Assembly: GCA_963838205.1 (NCBI GenBank)
Contig: CAWIQF010000015.1
Span: 372,001 to 436,000 of the forward strand
Direction of reading: 5' to 3'
Source of the DNA: CAIVVT01 sp963838205
Lineage (GTDB): Bacteria > Acidobacteriota > Terriglobia > Bryobacterales > Bryobacteraceae
Length of the DNA: 64,000 nt
The notes below the pieces were generated by a model. It was not told where the DNA came from. It did not search any database and saw only the letters and a program-made list of their open reading frames with translations. Shown here one piece after another: positions 8,584 through 17,733 of the stretch (positions are counted from its first letter, which is position 1; every line of letters starts with the position of its first letter). Both the position numbers and the translations under genes were made by a program.

Positions 8584-9569
8584 AAACTCGCGTGGCCGTG
8601 TTGCACGGCGGGCGCAGCGGCGAGCACGAAGTTTCCATCCGCTCGGCGCAAGCCGTGATGGCCGCGCTCGATCCGGACCGCTTCGAGGTTGTGCCGATCC
8701 TGATCCACAAGGACGGCCGTTGGGACCCGCGGCCGATCGTGCCGCAGCCCGGCGCCAACCCCGGCATCGACGTCGTTTTCCCGGTTCTGCACGGCACTTT
8801 CGGCGAGGACGGCACCGTGCAGGGTCTCCTGGAAATGGCCGCTCTGCCCTACGTCGGCGCGGGCGTGTTTGCCTCCGCCGCGTCGATGGACAAAGAGCAG
8901 TTCAAGCGCATCTGCACGGCGCTCGGTCTTCCCGTGGTGGAGTCGGTTACGTTGCACCGCGGCGGCCGCGACGGTGCGCTGGACGCCGCCGCGGCGGTCG
9001 CACGCTTCGGATTGCCGCTGTTCGTCAAGCCGGCCAATCTCGGTTCCTCGGTCGGAATCTCCAAGGCCCATGACGAGGAGGAACTGGCGGTCGCACTGGC
9101 CGAAGCCGCGCGCTACGATTCCAAGGTCATTGTGGAACGCGCCATCGTGGGACCCGAGATCGAATGCGCCGTGCTCGGCAATGACCAGCCCCAGGCCGCG
9201 ACTCCGTGCGAGATTGTGCCCTCGCGCGAATTCTACGATTACGAGGACAAGTACCTGCTCGACGCGGCGCGCGTGGAGTTGCCGGCCCGGCTGGCGCCGG
9301 AGCTCATCGCCGAGATCCGCCGGCTGGCGGTGGAGTGTTACCGCGCCGTGGACTGCAGCGGGATGGCGCGCGTGGATTTCCTGGTCGAGCGGGCCACCGG
9401 CCGCGTCTATATCAACGAGATCAACACCATTCCGGGCTTTACCTCGATCAGCATGTATCCCAAAATGTGGGCCTACGAGGGGCTCGCATTTCCACGATTG
9501 CTGGAGCGGCTGATCGAGCTGGCGCTGGAACGCCACGCCTCGCGCCAGGCTCTGCGGTACGAGCGCTGA
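8580..9569 (+). CDS. ddl: D-alanine--D-alanine ligase
   Basis: 329 residues. ATP-grasp enzyme that makes the D-Ala-D-Ala dipeptide of peptidoglycan. Signatures include LHGGRSGEHEVSIRS, FPVLHGTFGEDGTVQG, FVKPANLGSSVGISK and EINTIPGFTSISMYP. The omega-loop contains EFYDYEDKY, the form seen in ordinary D-Ala-D-Ala ligases rather than D-lactate-type resistance ligases. Start is the GTG at 8580, overlapping the arginase stop in a GTGA arrangement. Confidence 0.95.
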   Translation: MKTRVAVLHGGRSGEHEVSIRSAQAVMAALDPDRFEVVPILIHKDGRWDPRPIVPQPGANPGIDVVFPVLHGTFGEDGTVQGLLEMAALPYVGAGVFASAASMDKEQFKRICTALGLPVVESVTLHRGGRDGALDAAAAVARFGLPLFVKPANLGSSVGISKAHDEEELAVALAEAARYDSKVIVERAIVGPEIECAVLGNDQPQAATPCEIVPSREFYDYEDKYLLDAARVELPARLAPELIAEIRRLAVECYRAVDCSGMARVDFLVERATGRVYINEINTIPGFTSISMYPKMWAYEGLAFPRLLERLIELALERHASRQALRYER

Positions 9570-11143
9570 TGCGGACCACGCTGCTCATCGCCTGCCTGGC
9601 CGGCCTCCTGAGCGTGGCGCGCGGCGGCTCTCCGCCGGCGCAATCCACTCCGGAACGGGGCTTACCCGAGCAAGCCACGCCGGCGCCTCCGGCCGCGCCC
9701 GCGCGCCCCTCCGCCGAGCGTCCCGACCCCAATGCGGCTGAACTCGAAGCCGAGCTCGCCCGCTTCCTCAACGTCTATTCGACCGCCGCCGGAAACTCGG
9801 CCGATCCACTCTCGACCGACCAGGTGATTTACGGCGGCGCCATCCCCGGCATGCTGCGCGTGCTCGACCCGCACTCGGTGTTCTTCGATCGCGATCAGTT
9901 CGAGCAGTTACGGCAGATGCAGAGCTCCGTGTCGAAGGGCTTCGGTTCCGTGGTCAGCGTCCTGCCCGGACGCGTGATCATCCTCCAGACCCAGTCCGGT
10001 TCGCCTTCCCAACGCGCCGGGCTCTTGCCGGGCGACGAGATCCTTGCCGTCAACGACATTCCCCTCGCCCGTCTCGACTTCGATCAGCTCCTCGAACTGC
10101 TCGGCGCATCCCGACAGCACCCGGCGCGGCTCGTCATTCGCCGCCAGGGCACCGCCGGGCTGCTCAGCTTCACCATGGTTCCCGCCGAAATGCAGGCCGA
10201 TAGCGTGGACCGCGTCTACCGCATCGACGATGGGACCGGCTACCTGCGGATCACCAGTTTCGAGGCCCGCACGGCTGAGCAGCTCAAGAAAGCGATCGAA
10301 AAGCTGGGCGGGACGAAGCTGACCGCGCTCGTGCTGGACCTGCGCGAGAACCCCGGCGGCTCCGTGGAGGCGGGACTCGAAACCGCGTCGCTGTTTCTTC
10401 CGCCCGGCACGCGCCTGCTCAGCATTCGCGGCCGCAGCAGCGACGCCGAGAACGTCGCCGTGCCCGCGGGGGCGCAACCGTATTCTTTTAAGCTCGCCGT
10501 GCTGGTAAACGACCATACTGCCAGCGCCGCCGAGATCGTTGCCGGCGCCCTGCAGGACAACGACCGGGCAACGCTGATCGGCACGCCGACGTTCGGCAAA
10601 GGGCTCGTGCAGCACGTATTTCCGCTGAGCGAAGAGACCGGCCTCGCGCTGACCACGGCGTTCTATTACGCGCCCAGCGGACGCTCTCTGCAGAAGCCGT
10701 TGCACGGCGGCGAACTCGATGCCGCCACGCGGACCGTCGCGCGGCCCGAATTCAAAACGGCCTCCGGCCGCATCGTTCGTGGCGGCGGCGGCATCGAGCC
10801 CGACATTATCGCCAGCCCCGAATTGCCCGGCCGGCTCGCCGTCTTTCTCGAAGCCTCGGCACTGTACACCGCATTCGCCACCGACTGGCTCGGCCGTCAT
10901 CGCGCCGAAGTGCGGCGCGACCTCGACATCACTCCCGCCATCCTCGACGAGTTCCAGCTTTTTCTATCGCAGCGCCACGTGCGGCCGAATTTGAGCAATT
11001 GGACTGAGGTGCGCGAGCTCATGCGCAGCCGCCTGAAGCAGGAGATCCTCAATCAGTCGCTGGGCGTCGAGGCCGGCGACGAAATCGAAGTGCGCCGCGA
11101 TCCGCTGCTGCGGCGCGCGCTCGAAAAGATGTCCTCGCAATAG
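9569..11143 (+). CDS. S41 family C-terminal processing peptidase with PDZ domain
   Basis: 524 residues. Exported tail-specific serine protease. A signal peptide (about residues 1-20) and a Pro/Ala-rich linker precede the DPHSVFFD segment, a PDZ domain (about 120-205, GSPSQRAGLLPGDEILAVN) and the S41 protease core. The Ser-Lys dyad is in NDHTASAAEIVAGAL (Ser) and TFGKGLVQ (Lys). A C-terminal helical region follows. The ATG at 9569 overlaps the ddl stop by one base, so it is coupled to the cell-wall gene upstream, a sensible context for a periplasmic processing enzyme. Confidence 0.9.
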   Translation: MRTTLLIACLAGLLSVARGGSPPAQSTPERGLPEQATPAPPAAPARPSAERPDPNAAELEAELARFLNVYSTAAGNSADPLSTDQVIYGGAIPGMLRVLDPHSVFFDRDQFEQLRQMQSSVSKGFGSVVSVLPGRVIILQTQSGSPSQRAGLLPGDEILAVNDIPLARLDFDQLLELLGASRQHPARLVIRRQGTAGLLSFTMVPAEMQADSVDRVYRIDDGTGYLRITSFEARTAEQLKKAIEKLGGTKLTALVLDLRENPGGSVEAGLETASLFLPPGTRLLSIRGRSSDAENVAVPAGAQPYSFKLAVLVNDHTASAAEIVAGALQDNDRATLIGTPTFGKGLVQHVFPLSEETGLALTTAFYYAPSGRSLQKPLHGGELDAATRTVARPEFKTASGRIVRGGGGIEPDIIASPELPGRLAVFLEASALYTAFATDWLGRHRAEVRRDLDITPAILDEFQLFLSQRHVRPNLSNWTEVRELMRSRLKQEILNQSLGVEAGDEIEVRRDPLLRRALEKMSSQ

Positions 11144-11148
11144 CTCGT

Positions 11149-11508
11149 TTACAGCCGCCGCCGCGCCGCTGCCCGCCGCCGTTCGGCCGCGCGCACCTGC
11201 CGCTCGTCCATTCCAAAGTAGTGCCCAACCTCATGCCACACGGTCTCGGCGACGGCCTTCCGCAGTTCGTTTTCGTTACGCGCCATGCGCTCGTGCGGAC
11301 CCTGGTAAATCGTGATCCGGTCGGGCTCGGCGATGGGCTGACTGACGCTGCGCGTGGTCAGCGGCCGGCCCTGGTACAGCCCCAGCAGCCCCGGACGCGG
11401 CGGCTCGTCCTCGACCACGAAGACCACGTTGCGCAACCGGCGGCGGAACCGCGGCGGCACTTCCTTGAGTCCTTGTTCGACGAGTTCTTCGAAATCGCGG
11501 TCCCTCAT
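11149..11508 (-). CDS. Metallopeptidase-like protein (PF06262/zincin-like family)
   Basis: 119 residues. Small zincin-like protein found widely in bacteria and of unknown physiological role. The HExxH zinc motif is present as WHEVGHYFGMDE, with the acidic residue that serves as third ligand a few positions later. The N-terminus FEELVEQGLKEVPPRF fits the family, which starts with a helix ending in PxxF. The tail is unusually Arg/Ala-rich. It is convergent with the S41 protease gene and divergent from the amidohydrolase gene 24 bases away. Confidence 0.85.
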   Translation of the reverse strand: MRDRDFEELVEQGLKEVPPRFRRRLRNVVFVVEDEPPRPGLLGLYQGRPLTTRSVSQPIAEPDRITIYQGPHERMARNENELRKAVAETVWHEVGHYFGMDERQVRAAERRRAAARRRL

Positions 11509-11532
11509 CCCGATGCCCTATCCTAAAAGTTT

Positions 11533-12801
11533 ATGCGCTTGCTACTCCCGATCGCTCTCCTGGCCCTGTCGTGCGCCGCGGCCGAACCCGTCGTCGTGCG
11601 CTGCGGGCAACTCTTCGATCCCCTCTCCGGCGCCGTCGCCGCGAACGTCGACATCCGCGTGGACGGCGACTCGATCGTCTCCGTCTCCCCGGCCGGCGCG
11701 GCGAAACCCACCGTCGATCTCTCAACCGGCTTCTGCCTGCCGGGCCTGATCGACGTCCACGATCACCTGACGTCCGATCCTACCCATTCCGGCTATTCCT
11801 CGCTCGGCATCTCAGTGCCTCGCAAGGCGCTGACCGGCGCCAAGAACGCGCAGAAGACCCTGCTCGCCGGTTTCACCACTGTCCGTAACGTCGGCGCGGA
11901 GGGCTACGCCGACATCGCCCTGCGCGATGCCATCAATGACGGTGAGATCCTCGGCCCGCGCATGTTCGTCTCCGGTCCGCCGCTCGGCATCACCGGCGGC
12001 CACTGCGATGACAACCTGCTCGCGCCCGAGTATCACTACATTGCCGAAGGCGTCGCCGACGGCCCCTGGGCCGCTCGGGCCAAGGTGCGCCAGAATGTCA
12101 AGTACGGCGTCAACGTCATCAAAATCTGCGCCTCCGGCGGCGTTCTTTCCAAGGGCGACACGCCCGGCGCGCCGCAGTACAGCCCCGAGGAGATGCGAGC
12201 CGTCGTGGAAGAGGCGCACCGGCTGGGACGCAAGGTCGCCGCCCACGCCCACGGCACGCAGTCGATCAAGGAAGCCATCCTGGCCGGCGTCGACAGCGTC
12301 GAGCATGGCAGTCTGATCGACGACGAGGGCATCCGCCTGGCCAAGGAGAAAGGCACCTTCCTGGTCTTCGATATCTATAACGACTCCTACATTCTCTCCG
12401 ACGGCTTGAAGGACGGCCTGCTGCCCGAAATGATGGAGAAGGAAAGACAGATCGGCAAACTGCAGCGCCAGAACTTCCGGCGCGCCTGGGCCGCCGGCGT
12501 CCGCATGGCTTTCGGCACCGACGGCGGAGTCTATCCGCACGGCGATAACTGGAAACAGTTTCCCCTGATGGTCGAATACGGCATGACGTCCGCCGACGCG
12601 CTGCGCGCGGCCACCACCGAAGCGGCGGAACTGCTGGGCTTCAAAGGCCGGCTGGGCCGCATCGCCCCGGCCTATCTCGCCGACCTGATCGCCGTGGAAA
12701 GCGATCCGCTCAAGGACACGGGCGCGCTGGAGCACGTCCACTTCGTCATGAAGGGCGGCAAAGTGTATCGCAACGACTGGGCCGCGGCCCCAGCGCGCTA
12801 G
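11533..12801 (+). CDS. Exported amidohydrolase (imidazolonepropionase/prolidase-like)
   Basis: 422 residues with a signal peptide (residues 1 to about 17). Metal-dependent amidohydrolase of the TIM-barrel superfamily. Ligands are readable: DVHDHLT (HxH), ICASGGVLSKGDTPG (Lys region), KVAAHAHGTQS and EHGSLID (His), and FGTDGGVYPHGDN (Asp). This subgroup includes Xaa-Pro dipeptidases and related peptide or amide hydrolases, and acidobacterial genomes carry many copies. The substrate cannot be assigned. Start ATG at 11533 gives a standard Sec signal directly. Confidence 0.85.
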   Translation: MRLLLPIALLALSCAAAEPVVVRCGQLFDPLSGAVAANVDIRVDGDSIVSVSPAGAAKPTVDLSTGFCLPGLIDVHDHLTSDPTHSGYSSLGISVPRKALTGAKNAQKTLLAGFTTVRNVGAEGYADIALRDAINDGEILGPRMFVSGPPLGITGGHCDDNLLAPEYHYIAEGVADGPWAARAKVRQNVKYGVNVIKICASGGVLSKGDTPGAPQYSPEEMRAVVEEAHRLGRKVAAHAHGTQSIKEAILAGVDSVEHGSLIDDEGIRLAKEKGTFLVFDIYNDSYILSDGLKDGLLPEMMEKERQIGKLQRQNFRRAWAAGVRMAFGTDGGVYPHGDNWKQFPLMVEYGMTSADALRAATTEAAELLGFKGRLGRIAPAYLADLIAVESDPLKDTGALEHVHFVMKGGKVYRNDWAAAPAR

Positions 12802-12815
12802 ACCGGCGGTGAGCT

Positions 12816-13502
12816 TTGTCCAAGCGGATTATCGTAGCCATTGACGGACCGGCCGGCGCGGGCAAGAGCACCCTCGCGCGGCGCATCGCCGCCCGCCTCG
12901 GCTTCCTTTACATCGACACCGGCGCCATGTACCGCGTCGTGGCATTGTCCGCCCTGCGGCGCGATATTTCCCTGGATGAGCCCTTGAAGCTGGAACAGCT
13001 CGCCGTCGCCTCGGAGATCGACCTCACGCCCGAGGGCCGCGTTTTCCTCAACGGCGAAGACGTCACCGAAGCGATCCGCGAACCCGCCGTTTCCCAGGCC
13101 GCCTCGAAGGTCTCGGCCGTGCCCGGCGTGCGCCGGGCCATGGTCGTGCTGCAACGCCGGATGGGCGAATCTCACTCCGTCGTCATGGAAGGGCGCGACA
13201 TCGGCAGCGTCGTCTTCCCCGCCGCGCAGGTCAAGGTTTTTCTCGATGCCGACCCCGCCGAGCGTTCCGCCCGCCGGCTCGCCGAGTTGCGTCAGAAGGG
13301 CTTCGAGGCCGATCCCGTCGACGTGGAGCGCGAGATGATGGAGCGCGACCACCGCGACCGTACCCGCGCCGAAGCGCCGCTGTTGCAGGCGCCGGACGCG
13401 GTCTACCTCGATTCCACCGGCCGCACGCCCGACCAGGTCGAGGAAGCGCTCCTGCGCATCGTTCGCGAGCGCACCAGCAACGGGAAGGAGGTCGATCGTT
13501 GA
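12816..13502 (+). CDS. cmk: Cytidylate kinase
   Basis: 228 residues. Phosphorylates CMP and dCMP. The P-loop AIDGPAGAGKSTLARRIA is at the N-terminus; IDTGAMYRVVAL and VVMEGRDIGSVVFP and the RAEAPLLQAPDAVYLDST region are all characteristic. The start is a TTG at 12816 (SKRIIVAIDG follows), 14 bases after the amidohydrolase stop; no ATG or GTG lies in a better place. It overlaps lysC by four bases. Confidence 0.94.
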   Translation: MSKRIIVAIDGPAGAGKSTLARRIAARLGFLYIDTGAMYRVVALSALRRDISLDEPLKLEQLAVASEIDLTPEGRVFLNGEDVTEAIREPAVSQAASKVSAVPGVRRAMVVLQRRMGESHSVVMEGRDIGSVVFPAAQVKVFLDADPAERSARRLAELRQKGFEADPVDVEREMMERDHRDRTRAEAPLLQAPDAVYLDSTGRTPDQVEEALLRIVRERTSNGKEVDR

Positions 13503-14908
13503 ATAACCTGCTCGTGATGAAGTTCGGCGGCACCAGCATGGGTAACGCCGCCCGCATCCGCGCCGCCGCCGCGTTGTGCGCGGAGCAGTTCCGCGTCCGT
13601 CCGGTGGCCGCGGTGGTCTCGGCCATGGCCAAGGTCACCGATCTCCTGCTGGAGACTCTGCGCCGCGCCGAGGCCGGCGACGCGGCCGGCGTGGAAGAAA
13701 AACTGCGCGCTCTCGCCGAACGTCATTACTCGACCTGCGACGAACTGCTGAGCGGCGCCATCCGCGACCACACGCGTACCGCGCTGGACCAGATCCTGGG
13801 CGAGTTTTCCCGCATCGCGCGCGGCATGCTGATGCTCGGCGAGCGTCCTCCGCGCTCCGTCGACGAAGCCATCGCCGTCGGTGAGCGCCTCTCGGCCCAG
13901 TTGATCGTCGCCTGGCTCCAATCGCAGAAAGTCGACGCCTTCGCCGTCAACGCACGCGATGTCATCGTCACCGACTCGGCCTTCGGTAACGCCTCGCCGC
14001 TGCTCCCGCAGACCCAGGAAAAGGCCGCCGCGCTCCTCCTGCCGGCCCTCGCCGCCGGGCGCCTGCCCGTCATGACCGGCTTCAACGGCGCCACCCTCGA
14101 CGGCCGCGCCACCACGCTCGGCCGCGGCGGCTCCGATTTTTCCGCCTCGATCCTGGCCTCTGTGCTGGACGCCGCTGAACTGTGGATCTGGACCGACGTC
14201 GACGGCATCATGAGCGCCGATCCGCGCCTCGTGCCCAATGCCCGCGTGCTCGCCGAAGTCACCTACCCCGAGGCCGCCGAGCTGGCCTACAACGGCGCCA
14301 AAGTGCTGCATCCCCGCACGCTCGCGCCTTTGATGGAAAAGCGCATCCCGGTCTGGAGCAAGAACAGTTTCGCGCCCTCGCTGCCCGGTACCCGCATCGT
14401 CCCCGAAACCAGCCGCCCGCGCCAGGGGCCCTGCGCCGTCACTTCCATGAGCAGCGTCGCCCTGGTCTCGCTCGAGCCCGCCAGCGCCGCGCTCAATGGC
14501 GCCAAGGTCATGGCGCGCTCCATCGAGGCCATGGCCGCCTCCAACGCCGAACTGCTCGCCCTCACCAGTTCCAGCTACCGCCAGAATTTCTGCTTTCTGA
14601 TCCGCCAGTCCGAGCTGCCCGCCGTCATCGAACAACTCGAGGAGACCTTCGCCCTCGAACTGGCCCACGGCTACCTGCATCCCATCGACGTCGATCTCGA
14701 CGTCGGCTTGCTGGCCATCGTCGGCGAAGGCATGAAGGGCATGGCCGGATTAGCCGGCCGCATCTTTACCGCCATTTCCGCGGAAATGGTCAATATCATC
14801 GCCATCGCCCAGGGCTCCAGCGAGCTCACCATCGCCATCGTGGTCCGCCGATCGGGCCTGGAAAAAGCCGTTCGCGCGGTCCACCAGGAGTGCGGATTGG
14901 GACTCTGA
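13499..14908 (+). CDS. lysC: Aspartokinase (monofunctional, with ACT domains)
   Basis: 469 residues. Phosphorylates aspartate, first step to lysine, threonine and methionine. The kinase domain starts with MKFGGTSMGNAARI and contains SAMAKVTD and TTLGRGGSDFSASIL. Two ACT regulatory modules follow (about residues 315-465; VGEGMKGMAGLAGRIFTAI in the second), predicting feedback inhibition. The length matches the class of AK III. The TTG at 13499 overlaps the cmk stop by four bases. An ATG five codons later would leave too little N-terminus. Confidence 0.93.
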   Translation: MNNLLVMKFGGTSMGNAARIRAAAALCAEQFRVRPVAAVVSAMAKVTDLLLETLRRAEAGDAAGVEEKLRALAERHYSTCDELLSGAIRDHTRTALDQILGEFSRIARGMLMLGERPPRSVDEAIAVGERLSAQLIVAWLQSQKVDAFAVNARDVIVTDSAFGNASPLLPQTQEKAAALLLPALAAGRLPVMTGFNGATLDGRATTLGRGGSDFSASILASVLDAAELWIWTDVDGIMSADPRLVPNARVLAEVTYPEAAELAYNGAKVLHPRTLAPLMEKRIPVWSKNSFAPSLPGTRIVPETSRPRQGPCAVTSMSSVALVSLEPASAALNGAKVMARSIEAMAASNAELLALTSSSYRQNFCFLIRQSELPAVIEQLEETFALELAHGYLHPIDVDLDVGLLAIVGEGMKGMAGLAGRIFTAISAEMVNIIAIAQGSSELTIAIVVRRSGLEKAVRAVHQECGLGL

Positions 14909-14927
14909 CCCTCCGGCCTCGTATAAT
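14897..14927 (+). promoter_or_regulatory. Possible sigma-70 promoter before ppiD-like gene
   Basis: An exact TATAAT lies at 14922-14927, 155 bases before the ppiD-like start, in an otherwise GC-rich gap. A weak TTGGGA at 14897-14902 would act as -35 but the spacer is 19 bases, longer than ideal. Between this box and the gene a short frame (ATG at 15040, five codons, with AGGAG at 15031-15035) could be a leader peptide. Prediction only. Confidence 0.3.
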
Positions 14928-15082
14928 AGGAAGTTTGACGCCCCTGCCAACCGGGCCCGTCGCCGCCACGGCTCTCGCGAGCGTTCCGGACGATGGCCGG
15001 CTCAGGTCCGGGATGATCCCGCGCCACGGCAGGAGATTGATGGAAAACGCAGGCTGATTAGGCCTCAGGAGTTGTCCCTTCC

Positions 15083-17020
15083 ATGTTTGACCTTTTCCGC
15101 AGCCGAGAGAAGAATGTGCGCTGGCTGCTCGGCATTCTTCTGGGTCTTGTAGCCCTTTCGATGGTGGTCACGCTCGTTCCGAGCTATGGCGGCCTCAGCC
15201 GCGGCGGCAACGTCGACCAGGCCGTCGTCGCTGAAATCGGCGACGAAGTCGTCACCACCGTCCAGGTGCGCCAGCTCCTCGCGCAGGCCTCGCGCTCCGG
15301 TGTCCTCCCGCGCGGCATGGAGGCAATCTATGCTCCCCGCCTGGTGAACCAGTTGATCGCCGAGCGCGCCACCGCCTATGAGGCCGGCCGCCTCGGCATG
15401 CGCGTCAGCGAGGATCAGCTCGCCGTCGAGATCCAGGGCCAACTGCCCCAGCTCTTCGAGGGCGGCAAATTCGCCGGCACCGCGGTCTATGCCTCCTACC
15501 TTCAGCAGATCAATAAGACGATCCCCGAGTTCGAGAGCGATTTGCGCAACCTCATCCTCGCCCAACGCCTCGAGGGCGTGGCCCTCGAAGGCATCGTCGT
15601 CTCGCCCGCCCAGATAGAAGAAGAGTTCCGCCAGCGTAACGAGAAGATCCGCATCTCCTTCTTCCGCCTCACGCCCGATAAGTTTAAGGGCCAGGTTACC
15701 GTTTCGCAGGCAGAACTGCAAGCCTATCTCAAGCAGTTCCACTCGGCGTTCATGCAGCCCGAAACACGCGACCTGCTCTATTTCGTTATCGATCAGGCCA
15801 AAATCGCCAGCGCCACCGAAGTGCCGGAACGCGATCTGCGGCGCGCCTATGACGAGCAGCGCGATCGCTTCCGCATCCCCGAGCGGGTGCACGTGCTCCA
15901 CATTCTGATCAAGACTACCGGCAAACCGGAAAAGGAACTTCCGGCCCTCCGCAAGCGCATGGACGACCTGCTGAAACAGGTCAAGAGCGGAGCCGATTTC
16001 GCCGCGCTCGCCCGCAAGAACTCCGAAGACACTGCTTCGGCCGTCAAGGGCGGCGACATCGGCTGGATTACCCGTGGCCAGACCGTGCCGGAATTCGAAA
16101 AAGCCGCCTTCAGCCTCAAGCCGGGGCAGACCAGCGACATCATCACCACCACCTATGGCTTCCACATCCTGCGGGTGGAGCAGAAGGAAGCCGCGCACCT
16201 GCGCACTTTCGAAGAGGTCCGCGGCGACCTCCAGAAGGAATTGACCGGCGCGCGTGTCGTCGACACAATGCAGGCGCTCGGCGATCAGCTCCACGCCGCC
16301 CTCGGCCGCTCCGCCGCCGAAGCCGAAACGCTCGCCGCCGCCAACGGCATCAAGGCCCTGCGCGCCGACCACGCCGGCCCTAACGATAACTTCCCCGAGG
16401 TCGGCCGTAACGCCGCCTTCAACGACGCCCTCGCCGGATTGCCCAAAGGCGCCGTCACGCCCCCGTTCTCGCTCACGCCCACGCAGTTGGCGGTAGTCCA
16501 GGTCCTGAACGTTTATCCCTCCCGGCAGGCCGAACTTTCCGAAGTGCTGGATCGCGTGAAACAAGCCGTGATCGAGGAGAAGACCCGCCGCCTGATCGGC
16601 GACAAGGCGCTGGCGATTCAAAAGCAGCTCAAGGCCGGCCAGGACTTCGCCGCGCTGGCCAAGAGCGTCGGCGCGGAACTCAAGTCCACCTCCACGCCCT
16701 TCGGCCGTGAAGGCGCCGCCGAAGGCCTCGGAGCCGCGCGCCAGATCGAAGCCGCGTTCTCCAAGAATCCGGGCGAGTTCGCCGGCCCGTTCAATCTTCC
16801 CGAGGGAACCTTCTTCGTCAAGGTGATCGAGAAGATCGAGCCCGACATGTCCCAATTACCGGCCCAGCGCGAGCAGCTCATGAACGCAGTCAAGGGCCGC
16901 ATCGCCAACGACCGCCGCGAACTGTTCATCGACGGCCTCGTCGAGGCCCTGACCAAAGACAAGACCATCCGAATTCACGCTGACAACATCAAGCGGCTGC
17001 TTTCCAGCTTCGGCAGTTAG
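15083..17020 (+). CDS. ppiD: PpiD-like membrane-anchored peptidyl-prolyl isomerase
   Basis: 645 residues. Periplasmic chaperone/foldase anchored by one N-terminal membrane segment (about residues 13-33). A SurA/PpiD-type helical chaperone part follows (LVNQLIAERATAYEAGRLG), then a parvulin domain at about 265-375 (RVHVLHILIKTTG, GGDIGWITRGQTVPEFEKAAFSL, GFHILRVEQK). A second, degenerate parvulin-like region follows before the C-terminal helices. Length and order match PpiD. It likely helps fold outer-membrane proteins such as the receptor at the end of this window. The DedA gene starts three bases later. Confidence 0.9.
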   Translation: MFDLFRSREKNVRWLLGILLGLVALSMVVTLVPSYGGLSRGGNVDQAVVAEIGDEVVTTVQVRQLLAQASRSGVLPRGMEAIYAPRLVNQLIAERATAYEAGRLGMRVSEDQLAVEIQGQLPQLFEGGKFAGTAVYASYLQQINKTIPEFESDLRNLILAQRLEGVALEGIVVSPAQIEEEFRQRNEKIRISFFRLTPDKFKGQVTVSQAELQAYLKQFHSAFMQPETRDLLYFVIDQAKIASATEVPERDLRRAYDEQRDRFRIPERVHVLHILIKTTGKPEKELPALRKRMDDLLKQVKSGADFAALARKNSEDTASAVKGGDIGWITRGQTVPEFEKAAFSLKPGQTSDIITTTYGFHILRVEQKEAAHLRTFEEVRGDLQKELTGARVVDTMQALGDQLHAALGRSAAEAETLAAANGIKALRADHAGPNDNFPEVGRNAAFNDALAGLPKGAVTPPFSLTPTQLAVVQVLNVYPSRQAELSEVLDRVKQAVIEEKTRRLIGDKALAIQKQLKAGQDFAALAKSVGAELKSTSTPFGREGAAEGLGAARQIEAAFSKNPGEFAGPFNLPEGTFFVKVIEKIEPDMSQLPAQREQLMNAVKGRIANDRRELFIDGLVEALTKDKTIRIHADNIKRLLSSFGS

Positions 17021-17023
17021 TCG

Positions 17024-17671
17024 ATGCTGGCGGCACTGCTTGACTTCCTGAAGTCGCTCACCGATCCCGAGCGGCTCATTCATCTGCTCTCCACCGTCTT
17101 TACCGGCTGGTGGGGCTACCTGCTGTTGTGCGGCATCGTTTTCTCGGAAACCGGCCTGCTCGTCGGCTTCTTCCTGCCCGGCGATTCGTTGCTGTTTACC
17201 GTCGGCGTAGTCACCGGCGCCGGCCGCCTCAACATCTACGCCATCGTGCCCGCCCTGATGCTCGCCGCCCTGTGCGGCAATGCCTCCGGCTATACCCTCG
17301 GCCGCTTCGTCGGCGTGCGCCTCTTCAAGAACCCCGATTCCAGAATCTTCCGCCGCCAGCACCTCGAACAAACCCAGCAATTCTACGCCCGCCACGGCGG
17401 CAAGATCCTCATCTACGCCCAGTTCATGCCCATCGTGCGCACCTACGCCGCCTTCGTCGCCGGCGTCGCCCGCATGGGCTACGCCCGCTTCCTTTCCTTC
17501 AACGTCATCGGCAGCGTGGGCTGGGTCTTCTCGATGACCCTGCTCGGCTATACCCTGGGCAACGTGCCGCTGGTCCGCGCGCATTTCGAGAAAGTCCTGA
17601 TCCTGATCATCCTCATCTCGCTGATGCCCGTCTTGTCCCAGCTCGTCAAATCCCGCTTCCGGCCTCGCTAG
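17024..17671 (+). CDS. DedA family membrane protein
   Basis: 215 residues with about four to five hydrophobic segments. DedA/VTT-domain proteins are inner-membrane lipid-transport-related proteins needed for envelope integrity. The family signatures are FSETGLLVGFFLPGDSLLF, then GNASGYTLGR, the basic GGKILIYAQFMPIVRTYAAFVAG segment with its conserved R-PxxR-like residues, and FNVIGSVGWV. Gene follows the PpiD-like gene with a three-base gap, and a terminator follows at 17711. Confidence 0.9.
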   Translation: MLAALLDFLKSLTDPERLIHLLSTVFTGWWGYLLLCGIVFSETGLLVGFFLPGDSLLFTVGVVTGAGRLNIYAIVPALMLAALCGNASGYTLGRFVGVRLFKNPDSRIFRRQHLEQTQQFYARHGGKILIYAQFMPIVRTYAAFVAGVARMGYARFLSFNVIGSVGWVFSMTLLGYTLGNVPLVRAHFEKVLILIILISLMPVLSQLVKSRFRPR

Positions 17672-17710
17672 CTATTTCGGGATGCCCCGCCCGCTTGCGC
17701 CGCTCCCCGC

Positions 17711-17733
17711 AGTGCCCCTGAGGGCGCTTTTTT
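17711..17733 (+). terminator. Rho-independent terminator after dedA-type gene
   Basis: A 7-bp stem AGTGCCC/GGGCGCT (one G-T pair) with a four-base loop CTGA, followed by TTTTT at 17729-17733. It lies 40 bases beyond the DedA stop on the same strand and closes the cmk-to-DedA run. Confidence 0.7.
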
